Origin: Hesseltinella vesiculosa
Taxonomy: Eukaryota; Mucoromycota; Mucoromycetes; Mucorales; Cunninghamellaceae
Assembly (NCBI GenBank): GCA_002104935.1
Contig: MCGT01000032.1
Span: forward strand, 248,001-312,000
Length of the DNA: 64,000 nucleotides
Direction: 5' to 3'
Shown: one piece after another, positions 44,303 to 56,401 of the stretch
Position numbering within the stretch: the first letter of the stretch is position 1
How the letters are laid out: the number at the start of each line of letters is the position of its first letter
The notes under the pieces: generated by a model
What the model was told of the DNA's origin: nothing
The model's database searches: none
The model's input: the letters and a program-made list of their open reading frames with translations, nothing else
Made by a program: the position numbers and the translations under genes

Positions 44303-44626
44303 ATGGCTCAACCACAATCCAGATATCAGCGGCTTCTTGATCCGGCCGCAAAACGCGAGTACGTCCACCCTGCTGCAAGAACGGGTGGTGCGAACCGTCG
44401 CAATAACCAAACCAGATTCCTTGCCGTCAAGGACTCCGTTCGCGGCATTGGTATCACCAACCCAGCTATTCTTGGACGTCTCCAGACCTTGGTGCAGAAT
44501 GTATTTCCGTCAGCATTTGCTCCAGCAAATTATTCCTGGTACAACTCAACAACAGTAGACTACAACAGCCAACATAAACGAGGAAATCCGGTATATAAAA
44601 TGTACAAGATACACCCGATGGCATAA
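44303..44626 (+). CDS. Hypothetical 107-residue protein
   Basis: Single exon, MAQPQSRYQRLLDPAAKREY to KMYKIHPMA. Moderately basic, rich in Asn, Arg and Tyr, no membrane segment or recognised domain. A TATA box and a short leader support it as a real gene. Confidence 0.55.
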   Translation: MAQPQSRYQRLLDPAAKREYVHPAARTGGANRRNNQTRFLAVKDSVRGIGITNPAILGRLQTLVQNVFPSAFAPANYSWYNSTTVDYNSQHKRGNPVYKMYKIHPMA

Positions 44627-44658
44627 AAAATCAAAGAAATCAGCGCTGCAACCTTTTA

Positions 44659-45880
44659 TTAACACAAAGCGCTTGCATAGACTGTAGTTATAAAGGCAAG
44701 CCCAATGCCAGTAATAATAGAAAGAGGGGAGTGGCGAGAGGCAAGAGAAGAGGCAGGGATGTTCACGTCCGCATCTATGGCATCTTTGACGGAAGTCTGT
44801 ACTGAAGACGAGGATGAAGGGTAGAAGGAAGTTGATTGACTGGCAGATGGCGAAAGATGAGTGCTGGACGTAGTGGTATTCAGGCTCCGAGAGTCTTCTT
44901 CTTTGGTGCATTCGGCGACAGTGACAAAGCGGTAACCTTTGCTGGTCAGATATTTGACCACCTCAGGCACTTGCTGAACCGATTCCTTGTACAAATCTTT
45001 TAAATGTACATATTAACCTCTTGTTTTTCCACGTTGTATTTTTTTTTACCATGTTGTAAACTGATATATCCAGGGTCATTGAGTGCATTCAGACCAGTAT
45101 CTTTACCATCAGCGGCTTTTCTAAAAGCGGATTGTATCATATCCCCACCAAAGGGTAGCGAGTACACGTCGTAATCAGTGGGATCGACGTTCCACATCAA
45201 TATCTTGTAACCCATAGTCTTCAGTAACGCCTTGACCCGCTCGTCAGCCTCTCCATAAGGGGGACGTACGTAAGAAGGACGGAAACCAGTAACATCAAAG
45301 ACAGCTTCCTCGGTGGCTTTGATTTCGTTAATGATTTGCTCGTTGGTCAAGCTCATCAAGTGAGGATGCGAGTACGTGTGGGAGGCGATCAAGTGACCTG
45401 ACTCATGGGCTCGTTTGACAAATTGAGGGTATTGCTTGACATTGCTGCCCATGACACAAAATGTTGCCTTTATCCCAAGGGAGTCCAAATAATCAAGTAG
45501 CTCGCCAGTATATTGGCTAGGTCCGTCATCAAAGCTAGTTAGCAGAGGAAATGTAAATCAGTTTTTTTTTCGTATTTGATTACTGATTATTGCTATTATT
45601 TCATTTACGTTAATGCCCATTCCAGAGGACGAGGGCAACCATACATATCGGAAGGTATGGCCTTGTTACCACAAGTTTCGAAGCACTTGTCATTGTCAGA
45701 ACCATCACACTTTGCTGCTTTACATGTGCCTGACCCAACGGGTCGTACAGGTAAATTAGGAACCAATGATAAATCTACTTGAGTGAGCCATTCATCGTTT
45801 TTGGGCACTGCAATATCACTTGCCAGTGCTAGGTAGCTGTGCAAAGCAATTAACGTTAATGCAAAGCGTTTCAAATGCAT
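44659..45880 (-). CDS. Chitin deacetylase (CE4), probably GPI-anchored
   Basis: Secreted enzyme converting chitin to chitosan in the cell wall. Exons 45880-45609, 45534-45050 and 44996-44659 give 364 residues. Signal peptide MHLKRFALTLIALHSYLALA; NodB domain with motif 1 TFDDGPSQYT (metal-binding Asp pair), motif 2 SHTYSHPHL (two His), motif 3 RPPYGEAD, motif 4 WNVDPTDYD, and motif 5 ISLQHDLYKES. A Ser/Thr-rich stalk and a hydrophobic C-terminus (SIITGIGLAFITTVYASALC) fit GPI anchoring. All metal-binding and catalytic positions look intact. Mucoralean walls are chitosan-rich, which suits this enzyme. Confidence 0.93.
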
Positions 45881-46137
45881 GATATACAATAAAAGAACCG
45901 GACGCAGACCTTCGCTTTTTTCTTTTTAAACGCCCGCTTTGTTTGCTTGCCGCCTTCGTATTTGTTCACGAGCCTTTCAAGGCGGAAAAAACACTATTTT
46001 CGGGAATCTGAAAGCCGCGAGTGAGGACACACAGGTTTTCTGTATAGCAAATAACCAAATCCTTCATTGCGGCAAGTATTTTTGTTAAGCGTTGATGCCA
46101 GGCATTTCCTTGAGCTGTGAATAAATATTTTCAACGG

Positions 46138-47686
46138 ATGGACCGATCTGGCGAATTGCCACCGGTAAGTCATCTTCAAGTATGCGAGAGAGTAATATCA
46201 AGGCATGAATCATTGTTTAGTACATTTTTGCCAGCCTCCCAGCCTCTTGTAGCACCTCCGATGTTTGAGAAAGTTGCAATTTTGGTCAGTGGGACTCCTT
46301 TTCACTACTATACTGTTGGACGCATCATTTTCCACTTTCAATTTTAGTACTGTATCTACGTATGCTGAGGCTTCTCTGATTCGCCCATTCATGCTGGACT
46401 CACCCCATTTTATTCCATTTTTGTAAATTTGTTTTTGCGACATCATTCTTTCTTTCACTTTTCCTAAGTGTATGAGGAGAGACCAGATATAAAACAGGGG
46501 AAGGATGAAAGGGACATTTGCAATCATTGAAAAGGAATCGGTTGGATCTATGGTTGTTGCAGTTAAAAAATATTACAAGATCTACGGAAACTTGGTACTT
46601 CAACATTATGAACGAGAACGATGGGCCTTTCAGAAGTTAGCGTTGATGAATGAAAACGACGCAAGTCACCGCCATGTAAGTTCAATTTATTTTATCAATC
46701 TTCAAAATAAGCTTCTCACACTTTTTTTTATAATTGTAGCTGATTTATCTTTTGGAAGCCAAGACCCTTGATGACGCCTACTGTTTGACACTACCTTTTT
46801 ATCCTCATACGCTTTTAGAATTTGCATCACAAGCCTGGCCAAGACACATGGCTTTGGCAATATTTCAAGACCTGATAGATGGTGTCAACTATATCCACAG
46901 ACAGGGTATTGCGCATTGTGATCTGTCATTAAGCAACATCTTGATGGACAGCCCCCCCAATCCGCCTCACATACCATTAGTTGTCATCAGCGATTTCGGA
47001 TGTGCGCACCCTTTGGCCACGTATTACCATCCCACTACACAGCAGCATGGCGCTGATATTGGCACTCGCCAATTCAAAGCGCCTGAACATCTCTTTGGAT
47101 CGTCGTGTTACACCACCGCCACTGATATTTGGTCATTGGGAGTGATATTTGCAAGCCTTTTACTCGGCCGATTGCTGTATCCCAGTCAAGGTGATCTGGA
47201 GCAAATGGGCATGATCGTCAAATCCCTTGGGCCACCTAATGAAACTGTTGTCAACGAGGTAAAAGATATGGAAGAAGAAGGAACAATCTGTTCTTTTTTT
47301 TTCGTTGGGTGGGGCACTGCCTAAATCTTTCTCGCTGTAGGAAATGGTACACTATCCTGATACCGACAAACTATGGTTTTTTGGACATGAACATGATAAA
47401 GACAATGATGATGACGAATCAATGGAAAGCTGCAGTGATGATGATATGGAGCCTCCTGAATCTTTTTTGCTGAAAAGTGTGTTGTCCAAAGCCAACATCA
47501 ACCCATCAGATCAAAGCATTATGTTCCAGATCTTGACATGGTCTGTTCGTGACCGTGCAAGCCTAGATCAGGTAAAAGCGATTGGCCTGAAAAAGTGAAC
47601 AAGACTCACTTTAATTGCTCTCGGTTGTTTAGATCCAGGCATTGGTAAAAAAAGGCTGCGGCACAGACATAGACTCCCAAAAATAA
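46138..47686 (+). CDS. Divergent protein kinase, CMGC/CAK-like (5' exons uncertain)
   Basis: Clear exons 46348-46422, 46498-46675, 46740-47258, 47341-47571 and 47633-47686; an upstream exon 46138-46164 (MDRSGELPP) and a possible exon near 46242-46290 cannot be phased with certainty. Kinase motifs: glycine loop reduced to GRMKGTF, VAVKKYY (beta-3 Lys), catalytic loop HCDLSLSNIL, DFGCAH, and TRQFKAPEHL with DIWSLGVIF. The HRD Arg is Cys and the usual catalytic-loop Lys is Ser, but Asp, Asn and DFG remain. The GT-x-Q-F-K-APE segment and lack of long inserts suggest a CDK-activating-kinase-like monomeric kinase. An acidic insert lies near the C-terminus. Confidence 0.75.
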
Positions 47687-47884
47687 ATGCGTGCTAGCTT
47701 CTCGAGAGCTTGCATCATCTCAGTTTGGTTGGGGTGATGGCGGTAGGAATGGGGAGTGGGGGAAGAGAGAAAAAGACATTTGTGCAGTAAACCGCTTGGA
47801 ACCCCAACAAAAATCCCCCCTCTTTTCATGTCCCTTTTCTCTTTCTTTTTTCCACTTGGATTTTTTTTCAAAAAAACAACAACA

Positions 47885-49706
47885 ATGAACGAATGCACAG
47901 ATTCATTACTAAAGAACGTTGCATTGCATACACCTCCACAACTACCATCATTTGACTTGACCGAGAAGCTCAATCAACTGGGTGATTCGTTTCGCTATGC
48001 TCGACAATCCATAGCCTCAGCTGGCCAATTGCTACTGACACCTGCCACCGCTCCTACCCCAGTACATGCTGGCCATATCAAAGGAAAATTGGATGTCTGC
48101 ATTGTCGAAGCGCGGAGCTTGTCTATTGCCAAAGTGGCTGAAGCCAATGTCTTCTGTAAAATAACCTACCTTGACTCTACGTCTGTCACTCCAGACCTGC
48201 GATCAATGTCCCACCTTCCTGATGATCTTTTTGAGCGACAGCGCTGGGCCACCTGCCCAAAATGGCAACATACCTGCGCTTTGTACAGTGCTGCACTGAT
48301 TTCATGAAGAATAAGCCAACGTTTATTTTCTTACTTTTTTTTCCTGCAGAGATGTCACTTCAGATGCCGAAGATATCTTCCTTCACGTTTATGATCGAGG
48401 ACAGCCGCTAATGGGTGGTAAGCATCAATGCCTTGGTGTAGCTAAATGGACACCTCGTCAAGGAAAGCAAACTACCGATATCTGGCTCAAACTGAAACGA
48501 GCACTTCATGATACCATGGCAGCCGGTGAAATTCGGATTCAAGTGACTTACACCACCTTAGTAAGTGCAATAAGGAGAATGAGAGCTTGCATACGTTTGA
48601 GTGCGGATTTCCGTCTTCATCAACTTTTTTTATTCCTTTGGGAGTAGAAAACCAATTCTTTTAAACCTGCTGATTTCCATATACGTCGACCATTGGGGCA
48701 TGGGGCATTTGGCAAGGTATACCAAGTGGAAAAACGCGATACGAAGCAAATTTATGCCATGAAGGTGTTGTCGAAGCAACAGCTTGTTCAACAGAATCAG
48801 GTTGAACACACGCTGGCCGAACGAAACGTCTTGATTCAAGCCATGAATTCACCCTACATTGTTAGCCTGAAATGCTGCTTCCAAACGCAAACACACTTGT
48901 TCCTTGTGATGGATTACCTCCCGGGTGGTGATCTATCTGGCTACTTGCAACGCCATCGCATTCTCTCCGAAGATTGTGCCAAACTCCTGCTAGCCGAAAT
49001 AATCTGTGCTATCGAGACACTTCACCAAAACCACATCTTGTATCGCGACCTCAAGCCCGAAAACATCCTACTGGACAAGATCGGTCACGTGACACTCACT
49101 GACTTTGGCCTGTGCAAACAACTCCATAACACAGGGTCTACATCGACCTTCTGTGGCACAAGCGAATACCTTGCACCTGAAATGGTCGTCTTGCATCAAT
49201 CGCCACGTACTGGTGCCACATACACCGAAGCCGTTGACTGGTGGGAACTTGGCATATTGCTCTACGAGGTGTTGACGGGTGATGTCCCTTTCCATGCCGC
49301 TCGATTGGATGTGTTATACCATCGCATACTACAACAGTCTCTCACTTTTCCTAGCACCATGTCGCCCGAAGCAAAACATTTGATCCAACAGCTCCTTCAG
49401 CGAGACCCAATCAAACGACTCCAACATGCTCACTCCATCAAGCACCACCCCTTTTTTAGTGGCATAGAATGGAATTTAGTAGCTACAAAGCGATTCCAAC
49501 CTCCCTGCCCGCCTCTTGTGGCCAGCAATACACCCAAAGCCATCAATATCAGCATCCATACCTCTGCATCATTTCTTTCAAAATCTACTCACTCACCTTA
49601 TTCATTCTCATGTGGAAATGTGTTTGATGGCTTCAGCTACGTTGTTGACCATGAAGAACTACTGCCTTTAGCAGACGATAACGACGATTGGCTGGACATC
49701 GAATAA
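47885..49706 (+). CDS. C2-domain AGC protein kinase, Sch9/Sck1-like
   Basis: Nutrient/growth-type AGC kinase. Exons 47885-48282, 48350-48560 and 48648-49706 give 555 residues. N-terminal C2-like domain (GKLDVCIVEARSLSI; IFLHVYDRGQP), then the kinase: GHGAFGKVYQV, AMKVLSK, YRDLKPENILLD, DFGLCK, activation loop TFCGTSEYLAPEM, DWWELGILLYE. The C-terminal extension has a hydrophobic motif FDGFSYV. C2 plus AGC kinase is the architecture of yeast Sch9 and fission-yeast Sck1; the exact subgroup is inferred. All catalytic residues are present. Confidence 0.85.
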
Positions 49707-51231
49707 ACTCCATTTCTCCTGATGATCATTTCAAAATAAAGGAGGCAGCTTTGAAAAGTGCTCCTCAATGGATTGAGTGGCACTCGAATGGTTTGTGCAC
49801 AAAGAAAAATATCTTTTCAAAAGATGGTGTTGCCACAAAGCCAATGGACCATGCACTCGAGATCCCTTTCCAAATTAGACTAGTGGAGCAGGATATGTTG
49901 GGTCTAAAGATCGGCGTCACCGAATCTGTGGGTATTTTTTATGTGTGTGAAAGTGTCGTCAACTGAGTGATCAGGTGCACAGATAGATCACGATGGAAAA
50001 GCACTTGGATCTTCGATGATCGTCAGCCGAATTTGACTTTTTTTTTGAAAGACAAAAAGATTAAACGATAGGTAATTCCTAAAAGACTCATTACGAAGAA
50101 AGGGGCCAAAGTGAGCATCACTGTTTTTTAGATCGACTACCCCTGAGTTTTTATTTTGCTAAACATACGGTATAGGGCTTCGCGGTTTTCCTTTACCTTT
50201 TTGTTAACGAACAGACGCGGATATAGATTGCTACTGTACTTTCCAAACAGACAGCTTTTTGACCACGAGATGAGACCAGATGACAGATGATCGCTTGAGT
50301 CAAAACAAATAAATGCAAACTACGCCAGTGACCGTTGTCTTCTTTGATTCCCCACCCCCTTGCTCTGGGTGATGTTTGTGCAACTTGCGCCTTTTGCTCT
50401 TTTTCATTACTCTCCTTTTTCACATCGAGCCCCCTTTTTTTGAAAATGGGGAAAAAAGGAAAACTCCTTGTCAATTTGACACTGGTTTTTTTTTTTTTTT
50501 TTGAAGTATGATGGAGAACCAAAAAATAAGGTTTTTTATTACGAGGATGTTGCCCCCCTTTTCTTGTCATCTTCTGGGCAAGGAGAATTATCGCATCGTC
50601 CAAAAAAGGTAAAAGCATAGACATTTTGAACAACTCCTTATAAGATTTTTACACTATTCTGTCGCCAAAAAAAACACACACGCAGTATACGTATGACTCC
50701 TATCACTCCTCTTTTTTTTTATCAAAAGAGGTTTTATTTTTATTGTGTCTCTTCGTTACCGCTGTTGCCTACATCAGCTTCTCATCAAAATGCCCCTGTT
50801 TTTACCCTCTCTCATTTAGATTCCCACCCCTTCTACTTTTTTTTTTGCGAGGGACGTTTTACATTACTCTCTCTTTTGTTTATGTAGACGTGATCTACGA
50901 CATCTTCTTAACCGCTCCTCATTGGATCGTGCATAAGTGCGAAAAAAAAAAGAAAAGAAAAAAAGAGGCATTGAGGGGAAACACGAAAAAAGATTGCGAA
51001 CCAAATAAAAACTCTACCCCTTACTTTTCGATTCAATTCACTGTTGTTGCTCTCAAATTTACCTCCCCTACCCCCCCCCAAAAAAAAACAAATCTTTCAA
51101 AGATTTTCACATCCTCATAACTTTTTTCTTCTTCCTCTTCCTCATATTCAATTTTTCCTTGCTGTTCTTTTGGCCATTAGCAACTATCTCTTTCCAAATG
51201 CTCGCTAGTGAACTCTGTACTGATTCGTTCT
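49707..51231. other. Intergenic and long pyrimidine-rich leader of the CP2 gene
   Basis: From 50700 to 51180 the plus strand is strongly C/T-rich, as in a long 5' leader. A 90-codon frame at 49688-49966 overlaps the kinase stop and may be an old coding remnant. Nothing else recognised. Confidence 0.45.
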
Positions 51232-53322
51232 ATGACAAGTAATAAGACATGCATGAATCCAACGAACAACAGAAAACTAACTCCGTTGTATAGCCAATAC
51301 GGAAGCACAACCATGACACCGGAATGTAAATCCGAAGGTACAATGATCGATACCTCACCATCCGTGGAAACTCCCATGTCCATACTGACATCCACAACTT
51401 GGATATCTTCACCTACCCCTATGCCTGTCGCAAGCGACTTCTTGTATACTTCAAGCATGCCTCCTCTGAACTCGTTATATACCTTCCCCGCAACGCTCCC
51501 CCCCAAAAATAAGTCAACAAAACGGCACCCCAGACATCATAGTGCCAATAGCATACTACAACAATATTCTCACCCAGTCCAGCCACTTCCTTATCACCAT
51601 CACAGACAATCCTCTACATCTCCAAGCATGGTGTCTTCTTCAATATCCACACACCCTTCTTCCAACTCCTTATCTTCCAAAGATCCCATTGACAAATCTT
51701 GGTAAGAAAAATATTTTTTTTTCATCAGCCAACTCATCTAAAATGGTCTTTCAGCCAACGATGCCACATTATTTTACAAGCCGCTACAGCCGCTAACCAA
51801 CGGAATGGTGACGCCACCTCATTAACTTATCTCAACCGTGGCCAGGCTTATGGTATTCAGTTTCGAGATAAGAAACCTCAGCCTGATACAGTCATTACCA
51901 GTACCGTCGCCATCACTTTCCATGACGCCTCCCATCGACAAGCCGCTCATAATTATTGGCGCTTCTGGCTTAGCCAGCAAGACCATCCAAGTGAAGCTCG
52001 AGCTTTGGATTTGGATACACAACAGTCATCAGGCCTAGTGCACGTGCAATACCCTTCTTTTGATCGCATCACAATTCAATGGCAATCCCAAGTTGGTGCA
52101 ACCATCTATGTCCGCTTCAACTGCCTCTCCACCGATTTTTCTCGCATCAAAGGCGTCAAAGGTATCCCTTTACGAGCTTATGTCGAAACTTCTTTGTCTT
52201 CCTCTGATTTGGTCGAAAAATCTTTTTGCAAAGTCAAGCTTTTCCGAGACAAGGTAACCAGTAACACACAAACCGAATCTGCCATCCACTGATTCTGTTT
52301 ATAGGGAGCTGAGCGAAAAAATAAGGACGATGCTAAGCAAATCTCCAAGCAAATTGAAAAATTGAAGGGTAGGTCTTTCTTTTTCATTCCCCAAATGGCC
52401 CATTCACTTTTTGTGACTTGTAGCGGAAGGCAACAACACTCATTTAAATCCACTATGGCAACTGTTCAATCGCCCCCCATTACCATATACCAATTTTGAA
52501 GCAGTTCCTGAGGATGATGACGTGATCAAGGATGACTATTCTGCTCAACCTCCTCCAACCTCTACAACACCCCTCCCTTTGCATTCTCTTCGTGCTGATC
52601 CATACACTGCCTCCTCGCCTACCATGCTAATACAGTCACCTTTCCTCGAAAGCAATTTGAGCTTGTCGTCACTTTATCCTCAAACTCTACCTTCCACAAT
52701 GTACCACCACAACTCCAGTTTTGTACCACTTTCTTCATCTGGCTATGGATCCCACACTCCGATCTTTCCCACATGGTCCCCATCCCCCACTTCAAGTCAT
52801 GGTCCACAAACAGGCATGAAGCGATCACGCTCTCACCTCGTTGAAACTGCCTCCTCCTTATCCCCCACTCCTGAAGATGGCCTGCCAGTCAAAAAACAAA
52901 CTAAATCAGCAACTGGTATGGCCAGATACTTCTCACTTTTTAAGCTCATCCCCCCTTTTTTTTTAGCTCTGACTTTATTTGTGGACACGAAAAAGGATAT
53001 ATCGGAATTGAAACGAGTGGAATTGGAAGAGCCAACGGTCGAGCAATTGATCCACAAATTAAGCAGCCTTCTGCATTTACAACCAAGCCGGGTGTCTGAG
53101 GTACTCTGGCGACGCGACCCTTCTTCCTCGACCTCAGCGAATATGATGATCCATCATTTCCACCATCAACTACCACAAAAAAAAATAAGCAACAGTGGTA
53201 GCAGCAATATGCTTGTCCTGGTTGAAGATTCAGTGTTGGAATACTTCCCAGATCAGACAATCATGAGCGTTGAATGGGAAATCAGTTCCTCTGGCCTTGT
53301 ACGTTTGATCCTGGAATTTTAG
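51232..53322 (+). CDS. Grainyhead/CP2 family transcription factor
   Basis: Exons 51232-51701, 51755-52253, 52305-52368, 52424-52915 and 52967-53322 give 626 residues. A Ser/Thr/Pro-rich N-terminus is followed by the CP2 DNA-binding domain (about 160-345): SLTYLNRGQAYGIQF, FNCLSTDFSRIKGVKGIPLR, the Cys/Lys segment KSFCKVKLFRDKGAERKNKD. The RDK|GAERK join across intron 2 reproduces the signature of this family. A low-complexity linker precedes a C-terminal region (VEQLIHKLSSLLHLQPSRVSEVLW) that may be the dimerisation part. In Neurospora a grainyhead-like factor controls conidial separation and wall genes; the role here is unknown. An earlier ATG at 51198 in another frame makes the start uncertain. 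Confidence 0.88.
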
Positions 53323-53936
53323 ACTATGATCCTCCCTCTCTCCCTATGCATTTGTCTCACTTTTTTATATGTGTCACTCTTTCCCTTCCTCATAATAATG
53401 CCTACCACTACGCTTTTTATTACGACCAAAAATAAGATGCCATTTTTATGTGTATGTTTAAGAAGTATTGCGAAAAAAAAATAGGGTGATGATTTTTTTT
53501 TGTTAAAAAGGGTGCGATGTTTCGAGTTGTTTGAAACGCCAATTTTTCTCTGCACCCCATTTTTCTCTAAAAGGGATCACACTTTGAGTTGGGGAAACGA
53601 GTCAAAAGGGGCTGTCAGGAGGATCCATATTACTCGTGATGCTCTGGTGTTCCATTGCAGGGATCATCCAATTTATTCTGCTGTGATTTTGCACTGTGCC
53701 AGTTGAGGTGATGCTTTGTTTAAGTTCCATTCAATCAAAGCCGTGTAAAAAAATAGGGGTAATCTATAAATTGCTGGGCAAAACGATAAGAAGAAAAACG
53801 AAAATGAAGCACACTTTTTCATGCATGTGAAAAGGTTTAAATGAATGGGGGCACCCCTTTTATTGAGCCAAAAAGAGAATTTCTCATGCCAATTGAGCCA
53901 ATGACTATCTCGTGTGGGGAAAGGGATAAAGCCAAG
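53323..53936. other. Intergenic upstream of P450
   Basis: Several A/T tracts; no gene or recognised repeat. Confidence 0.45.
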
Positions 53937-53944
53937 TATAAAAG
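53937..53944 (+). promoter_or_regulatory. TATA box of the P450 gene
   Basis: TATAAAAG 70 bp before the ATG, followed by a pyrimidine-rich leader. Confidence 0.65.
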
Positions 53945-54013
53945 CATTCTACTTTTTTCTCCTTCTGCTTCTTATTCTTTATTTTTCCTTTAGTAAAGCT
54001 ATATTATATAAAC

Positions 54014-56027
54014 ATGTCAGCCATTGTGAACGAATTAAAAAAAGACCCTTTTATTTACGGTGGGATTGTCGCCACCAGCTTGCTGGCGGCCCTTTATCGT
54101 GATCGCAGCCTTTTCACGGGCAAACGACCAGACTTCGTCATACCTTATGCAAAACCATTGATTGGCAGCACAATGAAATATTTGACCTGGCTGCCACTTT
54201 TACACGATGCCATCACCAATGCTTTCCGAGACACTGACCGCAACACTTAGTAAAATAGAAAAAGAAAGAAAATGCACAGTGCCTCTCGCGTGCTAAACGT
54301 TTTTTTTTTTGAAAAAAAAACCAGCGTGATCGATGCAATCTGTATTCCGCACATGATCGCCACCTGCGACCCAGCCAATGTTGAGCACATTTTGAAAAGT
54401 ATTTGTTCCCTCTGATATTTAAATATCCGCCCTCGAAAGTTTTCTAACTAGTCACCTTTACTTTCTGCAGACAATTTTGAAAATTACATCAAAGGTCCTC
54501 AATTCAACTCAGCCATGGATTCGTTATTTGGTCATGGCATCTTCAATGCCAATGGTGAAGAATGGAAATATCAACGCAAAACTGCTTCTCACGTGTTCAA
54601 CGTCAAGAACTTTCGCGACCAGTTTACAGAGTAAGCTTCTGCCAATCCGCTTTTCATATGAACTCATGTTTGTAACTTTCAAGGGTGTTTATGGGTTACA
54701 TGAACTTTATCTCTGACAATATACTTGAAAAAGCTATTGAAGGTAATCGGGTCATTGATTTCCATGCTCTCATGTATAAATACACTCTGGACGCCTTTGT
54801 CAAGTAAGTAAATCATTCATTCTTCCTCTCTCCACTTTTTTTTTTTTACTAACTACATTCTCCAATCTTGGAATCACAGGCTGGGTTTTGGTACTGAATT
54901 AAATTCACTGCATTCTGAAGACAAAAACCCATTTGCCGCTGCCTTTGACGAGGCTCAAAAAGGCACATTCCTTCGTATCATCAACCAATCGTGGCCCATG
55001 ACCGAAGGACTTTTCAACTTCATTTTCCCAGTGATGTTTCCTGACATGAAGAGCGGCGTCAAGGTTGTCGATGAATATGCCCGTGAAATCATCGAACAAC
55101 GACGTAAAGAAATGAACGAGGGCCAGCAACCCAAGGATCTTTTATCCCGGTTCATGAATGCTTCCAATGCCGAGGGCATTCCACTTAATAATGAGGAACT
55201 TCGGGATATTGTCCTTAACTTTATCATTGCCGTAAGTCCTCTATATTTTAAAATATATTTCGGGTCTGAGTCTGATCTATCTCTTCCTATTAAAAATTTA
55301 GGGCCGTGATACAACTGCTCAAGGTGAATGCTCAGAAAGCCGACTATGATAACTCTCTATTATTTTATCTGACATTCTCTTTCTTTGAACAGCTCTGAGC
55401 TGGTGCTTCTATATGTTAACTCTTCATCCGCGTGTGGAACAAAAACTATTCGAGGAAATCCAAGAACATATTCGTGATGAACATTTTCAAGATGCTGCTT
55501 CGATTTATGAGGTCATCAAATCAAAGATGGTCTATGCACATGCCGTGTAAGCACCAGTTTTATCTCGTTAAAAATAAGCACACTCATTATTTTTCAGCTT
55601 CTACGAAACACTGCGCCTGTACCCTTCTGTTCCTTTGAACCAGAAGTATGCTCTGAATGATGATGTCTGGCCCGATGGCACTGTGATTAAAAAGGGTGAC
55701 TACGTTGTTTGGTCCCCATATGCCTCTGGACGAAACGTAAAGAACTGGGGTCTTGATGCTCAACAGTGGCGCCCTGAACGCTGGATCACTGCTGACGGAG
55801 ACTTGCGTCGTGAATCCCAAGGTCAATGGCCTGCTTTCCACGGTGGCCCTCGCGTATGCCTTGGTCAGCATTTGGCAACCTTAGAAGCCCTGGTGGCTAT
55901 CATCATGCTCGTGCGTAAATACCGCTTCCATCTGCAACCTGGTCAAGACGTCACCTATCAAATCTCACTAACGTTGCCCATGAAGAATGGTCTGAAACTT
56001 TCCGTCGAAAAGCGCTACCATAACTGA
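54014..56027 (+). CDS. Cytochrome P450 (CYP52/CYP63/CYP704-like)
   Basis: Membrane-anchored haem monooxygenase. Eight exons (54014-54249, 54325-54398, 54471-54630, 54684-54803, 54880-55231, 55302-55323, 55393-55546, 55598-56027) give 515 residues. Seen: N-terminal anchor, FGHGIFNANGEEWKYQRK (C-helix region), I-helix AGRDTTAQALSW assembled across a 22-nt exon, K-helix ETLR, PERW, and the haem loop FHGGPRVCLGQ with the axial Cys. The I-helix and haem motifs resemble fatty-acid/alkane hydroxylase families; substrate is not known. Key residues are intact. Confidence 0.93.
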
Positions 56028-56401
56028 ATACATAATTCTGCAAATGAATAAATAAAGGGGCTGAAGAGCTCGAATAAAACTCTAGATAATTTATTAGATT
56101 GAAACGGGGGATAAGTTTCAAAATAGGTGAACGCCAGAAGCTGAGATCATTCAACCACTTCCACCACTATCCCCAGGATAGATAAAAAATCAATGATAAG
56201 AATTTGGTAGTTCAGGCTACATCGTCCAAATTACGCTAGTACAGTAAACACGGTCCCCGACGCGTCTTGGTTTCCACACTCTCGTCTTCAGCCAGAGATG
56301 GACAATTCTGCAATTGGCTGAAAAGTTTTCTCAATAAAAAAAAATAATGGTCGGCGGCCTACCAAGGCTGACATATTTTTTGTTCTTCACTCCCGATTGC
56401 A

